Positions 34,087-42,816 of a stretch of DNA of 64,000 bases are shown here, piece by piece. The notes under the pieces were generated by a model. The model had not been told where the DNA came from. It ran no database searches and worked only from the letters and a program-made list of their open reading frames with translations. Numbering within the stretch: the first letter of the stretch is position 1; every line of letters begins with the position of its first letter. The DNA lies in the NCBI RefSeq assembly GCF_004023665.1, contig NZ_SAUF01000001.1:916501-980500 (forward strand), given 5' to 3'. This stretch comes from Afifella aestuarii. GTDB taxonomy: Bacteria > Pseudomonadota > Alphaproteobacteria > Rhizobiales > Afifellaceae. The position numbers and the translations under genes are program-made.

Positions 34087-35796
34087 ATGCCCGATTACGT
34101 AGCGATCCTTAAACGCTCCATCGCCAGTCTTCCCGATGACGGGCCGGACATGCGCCAGGCGGTCTATGACCGCGCCCGCTCTGCGTTGGCGCGCCAGCTC
34201 ACCGCCGTGGAGCCTCCGCTGCCCCCCGAAGATATCGAAGGGCATCATGCGGCGCTCGAAGATGCGATTGCCGTCGTGGAGGAAGATTTCGCGGCCGAGA
34301 GTGCCGGTGTCCAGGAGCCCGACGAGGAGCCGGCACCACCGCCGCCTCCACCCCCTCCGCCACCACCTCCTCCTCCGCCGCCACCTCCGCCCCCGCCTCC
34401 TGCAAAAGAGGCGCCTCGGGCGGAGCCGCCGCACGCCCGGGCCGTGCCGCAATATGGGGAGCGCGACCTTCGTGGAAGCGGCTCTGTTGGGGGCGGTGCT
34501 GCTGGCGGCGATTTCGCGGGAAGCCGGGAGCCGAAGCGGCCGGATGCTGCGGCCGGGGCCGGCCCCGCCGGCGCGCCCGTGCCGAATGTGACGTCCGAGG
34601 GCAAAGACGATTACCCCCACGACGCCCGGATCGATGGCGCCGGTGTCGAGGACGAAACGCCTTCTGCCCGCAAGTCGCGTTGGAAGAAGGAAAAGAAGCC
34701 CAAGGCCAAGGGCGAAGCCAGAGACGAGGTTAGGGACGAGGCCGTTGCGGCGCCGCGCCATGACGATGGTTCAGAGAAGGTGCGGACATCGCGGGCGCCG
34801 GCGCTGATCGCGACCGTTCTGGTTCTGTTGATCGCGCTCGGCATCGGAGCGGTCGTCTATTCGCAATGGGATACGATCGTCACCGCGTATGACGATATCT
34901 CCGGCCAGGTTTCCTCCGACGAGACGGCACAGGGAACGGCTCCGGGGAACGCCGAGGACAACACGTCCTCGTCGCCTTTGACGGGCCTCATTGAGAGCCA
35001 GGGCGAACGCGTGGAAGGCAAGGACGAGGATCGTCTCCTCACCGGGCCGGAAGCCGAGACGCCCGATGCCGGACCTTCCACGAGCCAGGAAGAGCCGATG
35101 GATGCGCCTCTCGACGGTGCGCCCAGCGACGAAGGTCTGCCGGACGACACAGGCGAATCAGATGGCGCGGGCCTGCCGGCAGACGAGACGCCGCCGGGAA
35201 CGCCGGACGAGCTCTCCGAGACGGCGCCCTCCAGCGGGAATGCCGCGGGACAGGCCGCGAGCGGTTCGCTCGTCGGGCAAAGGGCGATCTTCTACGAGCA
35301 GGGCGAAGACGGTGCCGCCGGCAAGGCGGTGAACGGCGCCGTGTCGTGGTCGACGGTCAAGCGCGACGACGGAGGCTCTGCCATCCAGGCGAAGATCGAC
35401 GTGCCGGAGCGTGAGGCCGAGGTCACGATCACCATTTCCAAGAACAACGACGTTGCCCTGCCGGCGAGCCATCTCATCGAGATCGCCTTCTCCGGGACGC
35501 TCGACGACACCGCGGTCGTGCAGCGTGTTCCGGCCTTGGTGATGAAGCCGAACGAGCAGGCGCGTGGACAGCCGCTCGCAGGCGCTGCCGTCGACGTGAC
35601 CGGTGACCTCTACTGGATCGCGCTTTCTGATACGCCCGATCAGGTGGAGCGGAATCTGGAGCTTCTTCGCAGCGGTTCCTGGTTCGACCTGCCGATCCTG
35701 TTTGAGGGCGGAAAGCGGGCCCTGATCACCTTCGAGAAGGGTATTCCGGGCGACAAGGTGTTTGAGAATGTGATGCAGAGCTGGGGCGATTCCTGA
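34087..35796 (+). CDS. Membrane protein with a 22-proline run, unknown function
   Basis: A 569-residue protein. The N-terminal 75 residues are helical and cytoplasmic (DYVAILKRSIASLPDDGP, AVYDRARSALARQL). A stretch of 22 uninterrupted prolines follows (codons from 34333 to 34398), then a disordered basic/acidic linker, one membrane helix near residues 238-258 (APALIATVLVLLIALGIGAVV) and a periplasmic C-terminal domain from about 395 on (VGQRAIFYEQGEDG, VTITISKNNDVALPASHLIE). Similar membrane proteins lie beside purA in other rhizobia, but no function is known to me. Translation of the proline run should depend on EF-P. Confidence 0.85.
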   Translation: MPDYVAILKRSIASLPDDGPDMRQAVYDRARSALARQLTAVEPPLPPEDIEGHHAALEDAIAVVEEDFAAESAGVQEPDEEPAPPPPPPPPPPPPPPPPPPPPPPAKEAPRAEPPHARAVPQYGERDLRGSGSVGGGAAGGDFAGSREPKRPDAAAGAGPAGAPVPNVTSEGKDDYPHDARIDGAGVEDETPSARKSRWKKEKKPKAKGEARDEVRDEAVAAPRHDDGSEKVRTSRAPALIATVLVLLIALGIGAVVYSQWDTIVTAYDDISGQVSSDETAQGTAPGNAEDNTSSSPLTGLIESQGERVEGKDEDRLLTGPEAETPDAGPSTSQEEPMDAPLDGAPSDEGLPDDTGESDGAGLPADETPPGTPDELSETAPSSGNAAGQAASGSLVGQRAIFYEQGEDGAAGKAVNGAVSWSTVKRDDGGSAIQAKIDVPEREAEVTITISKNNDVALPASHLIEIAFSGTLDDTAVVQRVPALVMKPNEQARGQPLAGAAVDVTGDLYWIALSDTPDQVERNLELLRSGSWFDLPILFEGGKRALITFEKGIPGDKVFENVMQSWGDS

Positions 35797-35805
35797 TCGC
35801 CCCAG
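35781..35805. terminator. Bidirectional hairpin over a stop codon
   Basis: CTGGGGCGAT and ATCGCCCCAG form a perfect 10-bp stem, and the loop contains the stop of the proline-run gene. It lies between convergent genes and has no T-run. Confidence 0.55.
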
Positions 35806-35809
35806 CCTG

Positions 35810-35854
35810 ACTGGCTTTCACCGAACTGGCTTTCACTGAACGGGCCTTTACCGA
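35810..35854. repeat. 15-bp tandem repeat, three copies
   Basis: Three copies of a unit close to ACTGGCTTTCACCGA (35810-35824, 35825-35839, 35840-35854) run into the end of the thiY gene. Confidence 0.9.
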
Positions 35855-36786
35855 ACGGCCTGGGCGTAGCTTTCCAGCTCCGGCACAGTCTCGATCAGTC
35901 CCTGATCCTTCATGAATTCCGCGAACCGCTGATAGCGGCCGGCATCGAAGGCGCCGGGGCTTTTCGAAAAGCGGGCGACCGTATCCATGAACGCGCGGCG
36001 GTTGAGTTCGTCGCCGAGATCGGGATGTGCTTTCGTGAAGATCTCGAGGGCTTCCTCGGGATGGTTGGTCAGATAAAGCGTGGCGCGCTCGATCGCCTTC
36101 AGGAAGCGCGGCAGCCTGTCGTCGTCGAGCTTGTCGGAGCGTGCGATGAAGATGAGCTCGTCATAGGGCGGCACGCCGTGCTCCTCGGGATAGAAGGCGC
36201 GGCCGGGCTTGCCTTCGATGTCGAGCTGGTTGAGCTCGACATTGCGGAATGCGCCGATGACGGCATCGACGCGTCCTGCGAGAAGGGCCGGTGAGAGTGC
36301 GAAGTTGACGTTGACGAGATCGACGTCGTCGAGGGTCACGCCGCTTTCTCCGAGCATCATCTTCAGAAGCACATCCTCGAAGCCTCCAACCGAGAAGCCG
36401 ACCGTCTTCCCCTTGAGATCGGCGAGCGTCGTCACATCGCTGTCTTCCAGAACCACGAGCGAGTTGAGCGGCGTTTCGACGAGCGTTCCAAAGCGCGCCA
36501 GCGGCAATCCTTCGGCCACCTGAAGATAGAGGTTGGGCTGGTAGGAAATGGCGACATCGCCTTCACCTGCCGCAACGAGGCGGGGTGGGGCGCTCGGGTC
36601 GGCCGGCGGGATCATTTCCACATCGAGGTCTTCCTCGGCGAAATAGCCCTTTTCCTGCGCGACGACGAGCGGCGCGTGGTCGGGGTTCACGAACCAATCG
36701 AGCAGCACGGTCAGGTGGTCCGCGGCCGCGGCGGGCGATGCCGTCAAGATGAGCGCCAGAAGCATCAGGCGCAGGCGGTCGAGCAT
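35848..36786 (-). CDS. thiY: ThiY-like pyrimidine-precursor binding protein of an ABC importer
   Basis: About 312 residues with a Sec signal (LMLLALILTASPAAAAD) and an NMT1/THI5-like fold. The start of the mature protein (LTVLLDWFVNPDHAPLVVAQEKGYF) is typical of ThiY, which binds formylaminopyrimidine or HMP, the pyrimidine half of thiamin. ATG 36786 has a better-spaced AGAGG than ATG 36792. It follows thiX on the minus strand, and the pair lies behind a TPP riboswitch, which supports the thiamin link. No ATPase (thiZ) gene follows. Confidence 0.88.
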   Translation of the reverse strand: MLDRLRLMLLALILTASPAAAADHLTVLLDWFVNPDHAPLVVAQEKGYFAEEDLDVEMIPPADPSAPPRLVAAGEGDVAISYQPNLYLQVAEGLPLARFGTLVETPLNSLVVLEDSDVTTLADLKGKTVGFSVGGFEDVLLKMMLGESGVTLDDVDLVNVNFALSPALLAGRVDAVIGAFRNVELNQLDIEGKPGRAFYPEEHGVPPYDELIFIARSDKLDDDRLPRFLKAIERATLYLTNHPEEALEIFTKAHPDLGDELNRRAFMDTVARFSKSPGAFDAGRYQRFAEFMKDQGLIETVPELESYAQAVR

Positions 36787-36831
36787 GGTCATTTCCTCTC
36801 TTTTCGGATCATGTCGGGTTTAGGCGGATCG

Positions 36832-37590
36832 TCAGGCGATGCTCGCTTCTCCCGGCACCCAGCCGAGGAGGCGGCGCAGGAAGAGGTCGATCAGGGCGCG
36901 CAGCAGGATCGCCATGGCGGCGAGCAGGAAGAGGCCGACGAAGACGCGGTCGGTCTGCATGCGGGCATTGGCCTGCAGCATGACAAAGCCGAGGCCAGCC
37001 GAGGCGCCGACCCATTCCCCGACGACGGCGCCGATCGGCGCGATCGCGGTGGCGACCCTGAGCCCGGAGGCGAGGGCGGGCAGGGCCGCGGGAATGCGGA
37101 TGTAGCGGAAGGTGTCGCGCCTGGAGGCGCGGTTGAGCCTTGCGAGATCGAGAAGGCCCGGATCGGTGCGCTTCAGACCATCGGCAAACGAGGTGGCCAC
37201 CGGAAAATAGATGATGAGCCCGGCCATTACGACTTTGGACGCCATGCCGAAGCCGAACCAGATGACGAGAAGAGGCGCGATGGCGAAGACCGGGAGCGCC
37301 TGGCTCGCCGCCAGGATCGGCATGGCGAGCCTTTCAAGCGCGGGAGAGGCAACGACCAGGATCGCCGTCAATGCGCCGACCAGCGCTCCGGCGAAGAGGC
37401 CGACCACGATCTCCGTCGCGGTGACGGCGGCATTGCCGAGATAATAGAAGGGGAGGGCGGAGAAAGCCGTCACGAGATCGCTCGGCGCCGGCAGGATGAA
37501 GCGCGGTACGCCGGTTGCGCGCACGAGGCCTTCCCAGATGGCGAGGAGTGCGATCGCGATCGCGAGACGGATTGCGAGAATGGCCAGCAC
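36832..37590 (-). CDS. thiX: ThiX-like ABC transporter permease
   Basis: A 252-residue permease with about six helices and the binding-protein-dependent signature (LARLNRASRRDTFRYIRIPAALPAL). The start is GTG; an in-frame stop lies just upstream. With ThiY it should import a thiamin pyrimidine precursor. The TPP riboswitch ends about 50 bp upstream, so high TPP should turn the operon off. Confidence 0.88.
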   Translation of the reverse strand: MLAILAIRLAIAIALLAIWEGLVRATGVPRFILPAPSDLVTAFSALPFYYLGNAAVTATEIVVGLFAGALVGALTAILVVASPALERLAMPILAASQALPVFAIAPLLVIWFGFGMASKVVMAGLIIYFPVATSFADGLKRTDPGLLDLARLNRASRRDTFRYIRIPAALPALASGLRVATAIAPIGAVVGEWVGASAGLGFVMLQANARMQTDRVFVGLFLLAAMAILLRALIDLFLRRLLGWVPGEASIA

Positions 37591-37638
37591 GCGCCCCTTT
37601 CATGGCAGAGATCATGCGTGCTGGAGAGACTGAGGCCC

Positions 37639-37727
37639 GTCCCTTCGCCGGCATGACCCGGATCAGGTTCAAAGGGTCCGGCCGCCATCACGGCCATCTC
37701 AGCGCGGTTTGTCCGCACACCCCTCGG
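37639..37727 (-). promoter_or_regulatory. TPP (THI-box) riboswitch
   Basis: On the minus strand the leader reads GAGGGGTG, then GCTGAGAT, then CCCTTTGAACCTGATCCGGG followed by TCATGCCGGCGAAGGGA. These are the conserved TPP aptamer elements: the CUGAGA loop, the AACCUGAU core and the closing AAGGGA. It controls thiX and thiY directly downstream. Confidence 0.96.
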
Positions 37728-37854
37728 AAGCGTCCACCATAACTCTCCGGCCGAGGCTTGCAAGCCGTCTCACTCCGCCACTGGGGCGCGTTTGGGCGCT
37801 CATCCATGGTCCCGGTGGATGACAAATTTGCCGCAGAGGAATAGAGGCGGGGAA

Positions 37855-38799
37855 ATGCGTGTCCTCTTTGCCCCTTTGCGTTGGCTTTTCGATCAACCCT
37901 ATCTGCTCTTGACGCTGACCTCGCTCTTCTGGGCCGGCAATGCGGTGGTCGCGCGGGCGGTGATCGATGATTTCTCACCGATCCTTTTCGCGCAGCTGCG
38001 CTGGGGTGGGGCTGCGCTGTTGATCCTGCCTTTCGCCATGAAGGCTCTGCGCGCCGACTGGCCGGTGATCCAGCGTCATCTCGGCGTGCTGACGCTGATG
38101 GCTTTGTGCGGCATCACGCTCTTCAACACGCTTCTCTACTGGGCTCTCGAATATACGACGGCGCTCAATGTCGTGCTTCTGCAGGCGACGACACCGCTCG
38201 CCATCGCCTTCGTCGTTTTCATGCTCTTCCGCGAGCGGCTCACCTTCGGCCAGCTTGCCGGGATCGTCGTCTCCCTCATCGGCGTCGTGGTCATCGTCTC
38301 GCGCGGGCAATTGCAGGTGCTGGCGCATCTGCGGCTCAATCCGGGCGACGTGATCATGCTGATCGACGTCGTCATCTATGCCACCTATTCCGCGCTTTTG
38401 AAGCGGCGGCCGCCTCTTCACTGGCTGAGCTTCCTGGCGATCACCATCGGATGGGGCGCCATCATGCTCCTGCCAGCAAGCGCGCTCGATCTTTTGCGTG
38501 GCGGCCATATCGACATCAATGCAGCGAGCCTTGCCGCGCTCTTCTACGTCGCCGTTTTTCCCTCAGTGCTCGCCTATATCTGCTTCAACCGGGGCGTCGA
38601 TCTCATCGGTCCGAACAGGGCGGGGCCCTTCTTCCATCTGGTGCCGTTCTTCGGCGCCATTCTCGCCGTCTTCGCTCTTGGCGAGACTTTTACCTACGCC
38701 CACGCTTTCGGCGGCGTGTGCATTCTCGGCGGCGTCTTCCTGGCGAGCCGGAGGCAGCGCCTCAAGAATCGGGTGGAGCCGGAGAGAAGCCTCTCTTAG
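37855..38799 (+). CDS. EamA/DMT family transporter
   Basis: 314 residues, ten helices, two EamA domains (LTLTSLFWAGNAVVARAVI; PNRAGPFFHLVPFFGAILAVF). It is probably a metabolite exporter of the RhaT/DMT type. ATG 37855 follows GGGGAA. It is 10 bp upstream of a second, dissimilar EamA gene, so the two form a tandem pair; whether they share a substrate is unknown. Confidence 0.88.
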   Translation: MRVLFAPLRWLFDQPYLLLTLTSLFWAGNAVVARAVIDDFSPILFAQLRWGGAALLILPFAMKALRADWPVIQRHLGVLTLMALCGITLFNTLLYWALEYTTALNVVLLQATTPLAIAFVVFMLFRERLTFGQLAGIVVSLIGVVVIVSRGQLQVLAHLRLNPGDVIMLIDVVIYATYSALLKRRPPLHWLSFLAITIGWGAIMLLPASALDLLRGGHIDINAASLAALFYVAVFPSVLAYICFNRGVDLIGPNRAGPFFHLVPFFGAILAVFALGETFTYAHAFGGVCILGGVFLASRRQRLKNRVEPERSLS

Positions 38800-38809
38800 G
38801 GCTCGTCAC

Positions 38810-39754
38810 ATGGACGCCAAAACCCTCCCCACATCTTCTCGCGCCGCGCCAGCGGAGGCTTCTCTCGATCTCGGCAGCCTGACGCTTCTTCTCCTTCTGT
38901 CGCTCCTCTGGGGCGGCTCGTTCCTGTTCATGCGCGTCGCGGGTGCGGAGGTGCCGGTCTTCACGCTCGTGCTCTTGCGCGTCGGCATCGCGGCTGCGGC
39001 ACTCTGGGTCGTCATCATCGCTTCGGGGCGGCGCCTGCCGAGCCGGGGTGGTATTTATCTGCGCGCGCTTTTGATGGGTTTTCTCAACAACGCCGTGCCG
39101 TTTTCACTGATCACCTTCGCGACCGTCGAAATCGGTGCGGGAGCGGCCTCCATCCTCAACGCGACGACGCCGATCTTCACCGTTCTCATCGCGCATGTTC
39201 TGACGGCCGACGAGAAGATGACGACGAACAAGGTCACGGGCGTCGTTCTCGGTTTTCTGGGTGTTGCCGTGATGATCGGCCTGCCGGCCCTGCGCGGGCT
39301 GACGGCTGATTTTCTGGCCGTTCTGGCGATGCTTGCCGCGGCGACGTCTTATGGGTTTTCGGCGGTCGTCGGAAAGGGATTTCGGGCGACCGATCCCGTC
39401 GTGGCGGCGGCGATGCAGCTTTCCGCATCGACCCTTTTGATGGTTCCGGTCGCATTTCTCATCGACCGGCCCTTCGCCACGGCAATGCCCGGCATGGCCG
39501 CGATCCTTTCGATCCTCGGCCTGGCACTTCTGTCCACGTCCTTAGCTTATGTGCTGTTTTTCCGGATTCTGGCGCGCGCCGGCGGCACGAACGCGATGCT
39601 CGTCACGCTTCTCGTGCCGGTGAGCGCGGTGACGCTCGGCGTCGTGCTTCTCGGAGAAAGCCTGTCGGCGGGGCAGTTCGCCGGCATGGCGATGATCGGC
39701 GCAGGGCTCGTCGTCATGGACGGACGGGCCCTGCGGCGGTTGCGGGGCGGTTGA
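38810..39754 (+). CDS. EamA/DMT family transporter
   Basis: 314 residues with ten helices and two EamA domains (LLLLLSLLWGGSFLFMRVAG; VTLLVPVSAVTLGVVLLGE). A charged 25-residue N-terminus precedes the first helix. It starts 10 bp after the previous EamA gene and converges on rpoH. The substrate is unknown. Confidence 0.88.
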   Translation: MDAKTLPTSSRAAPAEASLDLGSLTLLLLLSLLWGGSFLFMRVAGAEVPVFTLVLLRVGIAAAALWVVIIASGRRLPSRGGIYLRALLMGFLNNAVPFSLITFATVEIGAGAASILNATTPIFTVLIAHVLTADEKMTTNKVTGVVLGFLGVAVMIGLPALRGLTADFLAVLAMLAAATSYGFSAVVGKGFRATDPVVAAAMQLSASTLLMVPVAFLIDRPFATAMPGMAAILSILGLALLSTSLAYVLFFRILARAGGTNAMLVTLLVPVSAVTLGVVLLGESLSAGQFAGMAMIGAGLVVMDGRALRRLRGG

Positions 39755-39808
39755 CGCGCCTGGCGGGTGAAGCGCGGCGCGATTAAGCGCTTGGGCGGGT
39801 GCTCCGCC

Positions 39809-40723
39809 TCAGGCGTCGGCGAGGAGGCGCTGCTGGGCGCCGCGGTCGCGTTCCTTGGAGGCGCGGATCATCGCCTTCTGCACCTTTTCGAAGGCCCTGA
39901 CCTCGAGCTGGCGCACACGCTCGCGCGAGACGCCGAACTCGCCCGACAGCTCTTCCAATGTCAGCGGTTCGTCGGAGAGACGACGCGCCTCGAAGATCCG
40001 CCGTTCGCGCTCGTCGAGCACCTCGATCGCGTCCTTCAGCATGGCGCGGCGCTGCTGGAGTTCGTCCTGGGCAATGAGGTTCGTCTCCTGGCTTTCCGTC
40101 TCATCGTCGGACAGCCAGTCCTGCCATTCGCCGCCTTCGCCTTCATTGGCGCGGATCGGCGCGTTGAGCGAGGCATCACCGGACAACCGCCGGTTCATGG
40201 AGATGACCTCCTCCTCGCTCACATTGAGACGCTTGGCGATCGTTGCCACCTGCTCGGGCTTCAGGTCGCCTTCTTCCAGCGCCGAAATCTGGCTCTTGGC
40301 CTTGCGCAGGTTGAAGAAGAGCCGCTTCTGATTGGCCGTCGTGCCCATCTTCACGAGCGACCATGAGCGCAGGATATATTCCTGGATCGCGGCGCGGATC
40401 CACCACATCGCATAGGTGGCGAGGCGGAAGCCCTTGTCCGGATCGAAGCGCTTGACGGCCTGCATCAGGCCGACATTGCCTTCCGAAATGACCTCGCCGA
40501 TCGGCAGGCCATAGCCGCGATAGCCCATGGCGATCTTGGCGACGAGGCGCAGATGGCTCGTCACCAGACGATGCGCGGCATCGCGGTCGTCATGCTCCTG
40601 ATAGCGCTTGGCGAGGATATATTCCTCTTGCGGCTCGAGCATGGGGAATTTGCGAATCTCGTCGAGATAACGAGACAAACCGCCTTCGGCGGTGGATACG
40701 ACGGGGATGTTGCCTGTGGCCAT
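39809..40723 (-). CDS. rpoH: RNA polymerase sigma-32 factor
   Basis: A 304-residue heat-shock sigma factor. Region 2 has YRGYGLPIGEVISEGNVGLMQAV, the -10 recognition block has YAMWWIRAAIQEYILRSWSLVK, and the RpoH box appears as KRLFFNLRKAKS. Region 4 ends with LEELSGEFGVSRERVRQLE. Several rpoH copies are common in this order; this may be one of two. Confidence 0.95.
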   Translation of the reverse strand: MATGNIPVVSTAEGGLSRYLDEIRKFPMLEPQEEYILAKRYQEHDDRDAAHRLVTSHLRLVAKIAMGYRGYGLPIGEVISEGNVGLMQAVKRFDPDKGFRLATYAMWWIRAAIQEYILRSWSLVKMGTTANQKRLFFNLRKAKSQISALEEGDLKPEQVATIAKRLNVSEEEVISMNRRLSGDASLNAPIRANEGEGGEWQDWLSDDETESQETNLIAQDELQQRRAMLKDAIEVLDERERRIFEARRLSDEPLTLEELSGEFGVSRERVRQLEVRAFEKVQKAMIRASKERDRGAQQRLLADA

Positions 40724-40886
40724 CGGGATTGCCTGTCATCAGAAGAGTCGACACCGGGAGGCGCCGCGGAGCGGCCGCATCCTGTGCACTCGTGGATTGT
40801 CTTGGAGCAGAGCTTTCGACCCCGCCTGTCTAACTTTTGTCACGTCCTGGGTTGCGTCAAGCCTATCACGGCTCTTGCGATGCTTC

Positions 40887-41897
40887 CTAATTACGGCCTT
40901 GTAAGGCTTCCGAAGGCTTTCTTAAGGCGTTCAGAAGTGTCTCGAAATCGCTCGGCAGTTGCGAATGGAAGAGCACTGTCTCGCCGGTTTCGGGATGGCG
41001 AAAGCCGAGCGAGCGGGCATGCAGGGCCTGGCGGGCGAGGCTGTGAAGGGCGTCGGCCGCGTCTGCGGGAAGTTTTGCGACCTTCGACTGAAAGCCTGAG
41101 CCGTAAAGTGCGTCGCCCAGAAGCGGATGGCCGATATGGGCCATGTGCACGCGAATTTGATGGGTGCGACCGGTCTCGAGACGGCAGGTGACGAGGCTTG
41201 CGAGCCCGTTCTGAAAGGTTTCCTCCACCCGGTAGTGTGTGACGGCATGACGGCCGCCGCGGCGGACGGCACGTTTTTCGCGGTTCTTGGTATCGCGGTC
41301 GAGCGGGGCATCGACCGACCCGGCGCGCAATTGCGGCACGCCCCAGACGAGCGCGCAATATTCCCGCTTCAGCGGGCCTTCGCGGCCGTGATCGGCAAAT
41401 TGCGCCGAGAGATCGCGATGGGCGACATCGTTCTTGGCGATCACCAGAAGACCGCTCGTGTCCTTGTCGAGGCGATGGACGATGCCCGGACGGCGAATGC
41501 CGCCGATGCCGGAAAGCGTGTCGCCGCAATGGTGGAGGAGGGCGTTGACGAGTGTCCCGTTGTGAGCGCCGGGCGCGGGATGAACGACCATGCCCGCCGG
41601 CTTGTCGACGACGACGAGATCATCATCCTCATAAACGATCGCAAGCGGGATCTCTTCCGGCCGCGGGGTGGCTTCTTCCGGCTCCGGCAGGTCCACTTCG
41701 ACCGTCTCGCCGGGTTTGACCCGGTAGTTCGGCTCGTCTAATTTCCGCGCGCCGACGCGGACATGGCCGTCCTTGATCAAAGCCTTGAGGCGGCTGCGCG
41801 ACAGACGATCGGCGCGGGCAGCCAGAAAGGCATCGAGGCGCAGGCCGGTTTCGTCCGGCTCCACAGTGTAATCCAACACGCTTTCGTGATCCTTCAT
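40887..41897 (-). CDS. rluD: RluA-family pseudouridine synthase, RluD-type
   Basis: 336 residues: an S4 RNA-binding domain (LRLDAFLAARADRLSRSRLKALI) followed by the catalytic domain with the aspartate motif HRLDKDTSGLLV. RluD modifies helix 69 of 23S rRNA. The start ATG overlaps the divergent DUF6476 start by two bases; GTG six codons in is an alternative. The specific site is inferred from overall similarity. Confidence 0.9.
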   Translation of the reverse strand: MKDHESVLDYTVEPDETGLRLDAFLAARADRLSRSRLKALIKDGHVRVGARKLDEPNYRVKPGETVEVDLPEPEEATPRPEEIPLAIVYEDDDLVVVDKPAGMVVHPAPGAHNGTLVNALLHHCGDTLSGIGGIRRPGIVHRLDKDTSGLLVIAKNDVAHRDLSAQFADHGREGPLKREYCALVWGVPQLRAGSVDAPLDRDTKNREKRAVRRGGRHAVTHYRVEETFQNGLASLVTCRLETGRTHQIRVHMAHIGHPLLGDALYGSGFQSKVAKLPADAADALHSLARQALHARSLGFRHPETGETVLFHSQLPSDFETLLNALRKPSEALQGRN

Positions 41898-42306
41898 GAC
41901 GCCTCACGCATCCGCCAAAGAGCGCCCCGGAAAACTGCCGCCGGTGGGCGACGACGACGAAAAGCCTCTCGATCCGGCCGCAGAAAGAGTGCGCCGGCGG
42001 CTCGTCCGCCTGTTGATCGTTTCGTTCGGGACCATGGTTTTGGGCTTTGTCGCCGTGTTCGGCGCAATAGTCTACAAGCTCGGTCTCCTCGGTGCCCCGG
42101 CCGGGACGGGGCCGAGCGTCGCCGAAGTGCGGCTGCCGGCGGGATCCACCGTCACGTCGGCCGCGCTCGACGGCGACAACATCCTTCTGCGGATCAGCGA
42201 AGCGGCGCGCGGCGACGGCCAGGAGGGCCGGGGCGAAGAGCTTCTTGTCCTCGATGCGGCGAGCGGCACGATCCTGCACCGTGTCAAATTGCTCCCGGGC
42301 GGCTGA
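41896..42306 (+). CDS. DUF6476 membrane protein
   Basis: 136 residues with one membrane helix (LLIVSFGTMVLGFVAVFGAIVY) after a charged N-terminus. A small periplasmic domain follows (EELLVLDAASGTILHRVKL). This family is often found divergent from the RluD gene in Hyphomicrobiales. The ATG shares two bases with the ATG of the opposite gene; GTG 41944 is another possible start. Function unknown. Confidence 0.8.
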   Translation: MTPHASAKERPGKLPPVGDDDEKPLDPAAERVRRRLVRLLIVSFGTMVLGFVAVFGAIVYKLGLLGAPAGTGPSVAEVRLPAGSTVTSAALDGDNILLRISEAARGDGQEGRGEELLVLDAASGTILHRVKLLPGG

Positions 42307-42740
42307 TCGAGGGCCTGAGAGCGCGGTTGGCTGGGGGCAGGGGCTGTGCTTGCCGGAATAGGCGGCAAGAACTGCACGCCACAAGACCCGCAGGTGGCAG
42401 GACCCGCACGCGCCAAGCCGCAATGGCGCGCCGCGGCTCCTGCGCCTTGCCGTGCCGTTGTTGTTTTGCTCCTTGCGCTGCTTTGAGTGTTTCGCACCTT
42501 GGGGCGCGTTGAGTGTGTCGCACCTTGCGGCGCTGGTGGGGAGCGAGCCTTTTGCCGTGATTTGCGGCGTTCTACGGGCGCCTCGTCCGCACAACGGGCC
42601 GGGTGGATCGGACGCTGTCCGGCTCGCAAGCGGGATTTTCATTTCTCGTCTCGTCGCCTCTTGCATCGCCGCGCGGGTCATGCCACATAGCGCCTCCGAT
42701 GCTTCACGCGGGCGCTTTCGCCTGCCAGGCTGACGCCGCT
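42307..42740. other. Gap between DUF6476 and tRNA-Glu
   Basis: 434 bp without a gene that I can support. It contains a 26-bp direct repeat in tandem (42483-42508 and 42509-42534; both begin TTGAGTGT and contain TCGCACCTTG; three mismatches). The tRNA promoter presumably lies in the last 60 bp. Confidence 0.6.
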
Positions 42741-42816
42741 GCTCCCTTCGTCTAGCGGTCTAGGACGCCGCCCTCTCACGGCGGAAACAGGGGTTCGATT
42801 CCCCTAGGGAGTACCA
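42741..42816 (+). tRNA. tRNA-Glu (anticodon CTC)
   Basis: The sequence folds as a normal cloverleaf: acceptor GCTCCCT/AGGGAGT, anticodon stem CCGCC/GGCGG around loop CTCTCAC with anticodon CTC at 42775-42777, T arm AGGGG-TTCGATT-CCCCT, and an encoded CCA end. The anticodon reads GAG. No integrase or direct-repeat attachment site was seen beside it. Confidence 0.97.

Noticed and set aside
34330-34400. Low-complexity CCN/GGN stretch considered as a repeat array
   Set aside because: It is an in-frame polyproline run inside a clear gene, without spacers, so not a CRISPR or satellite.
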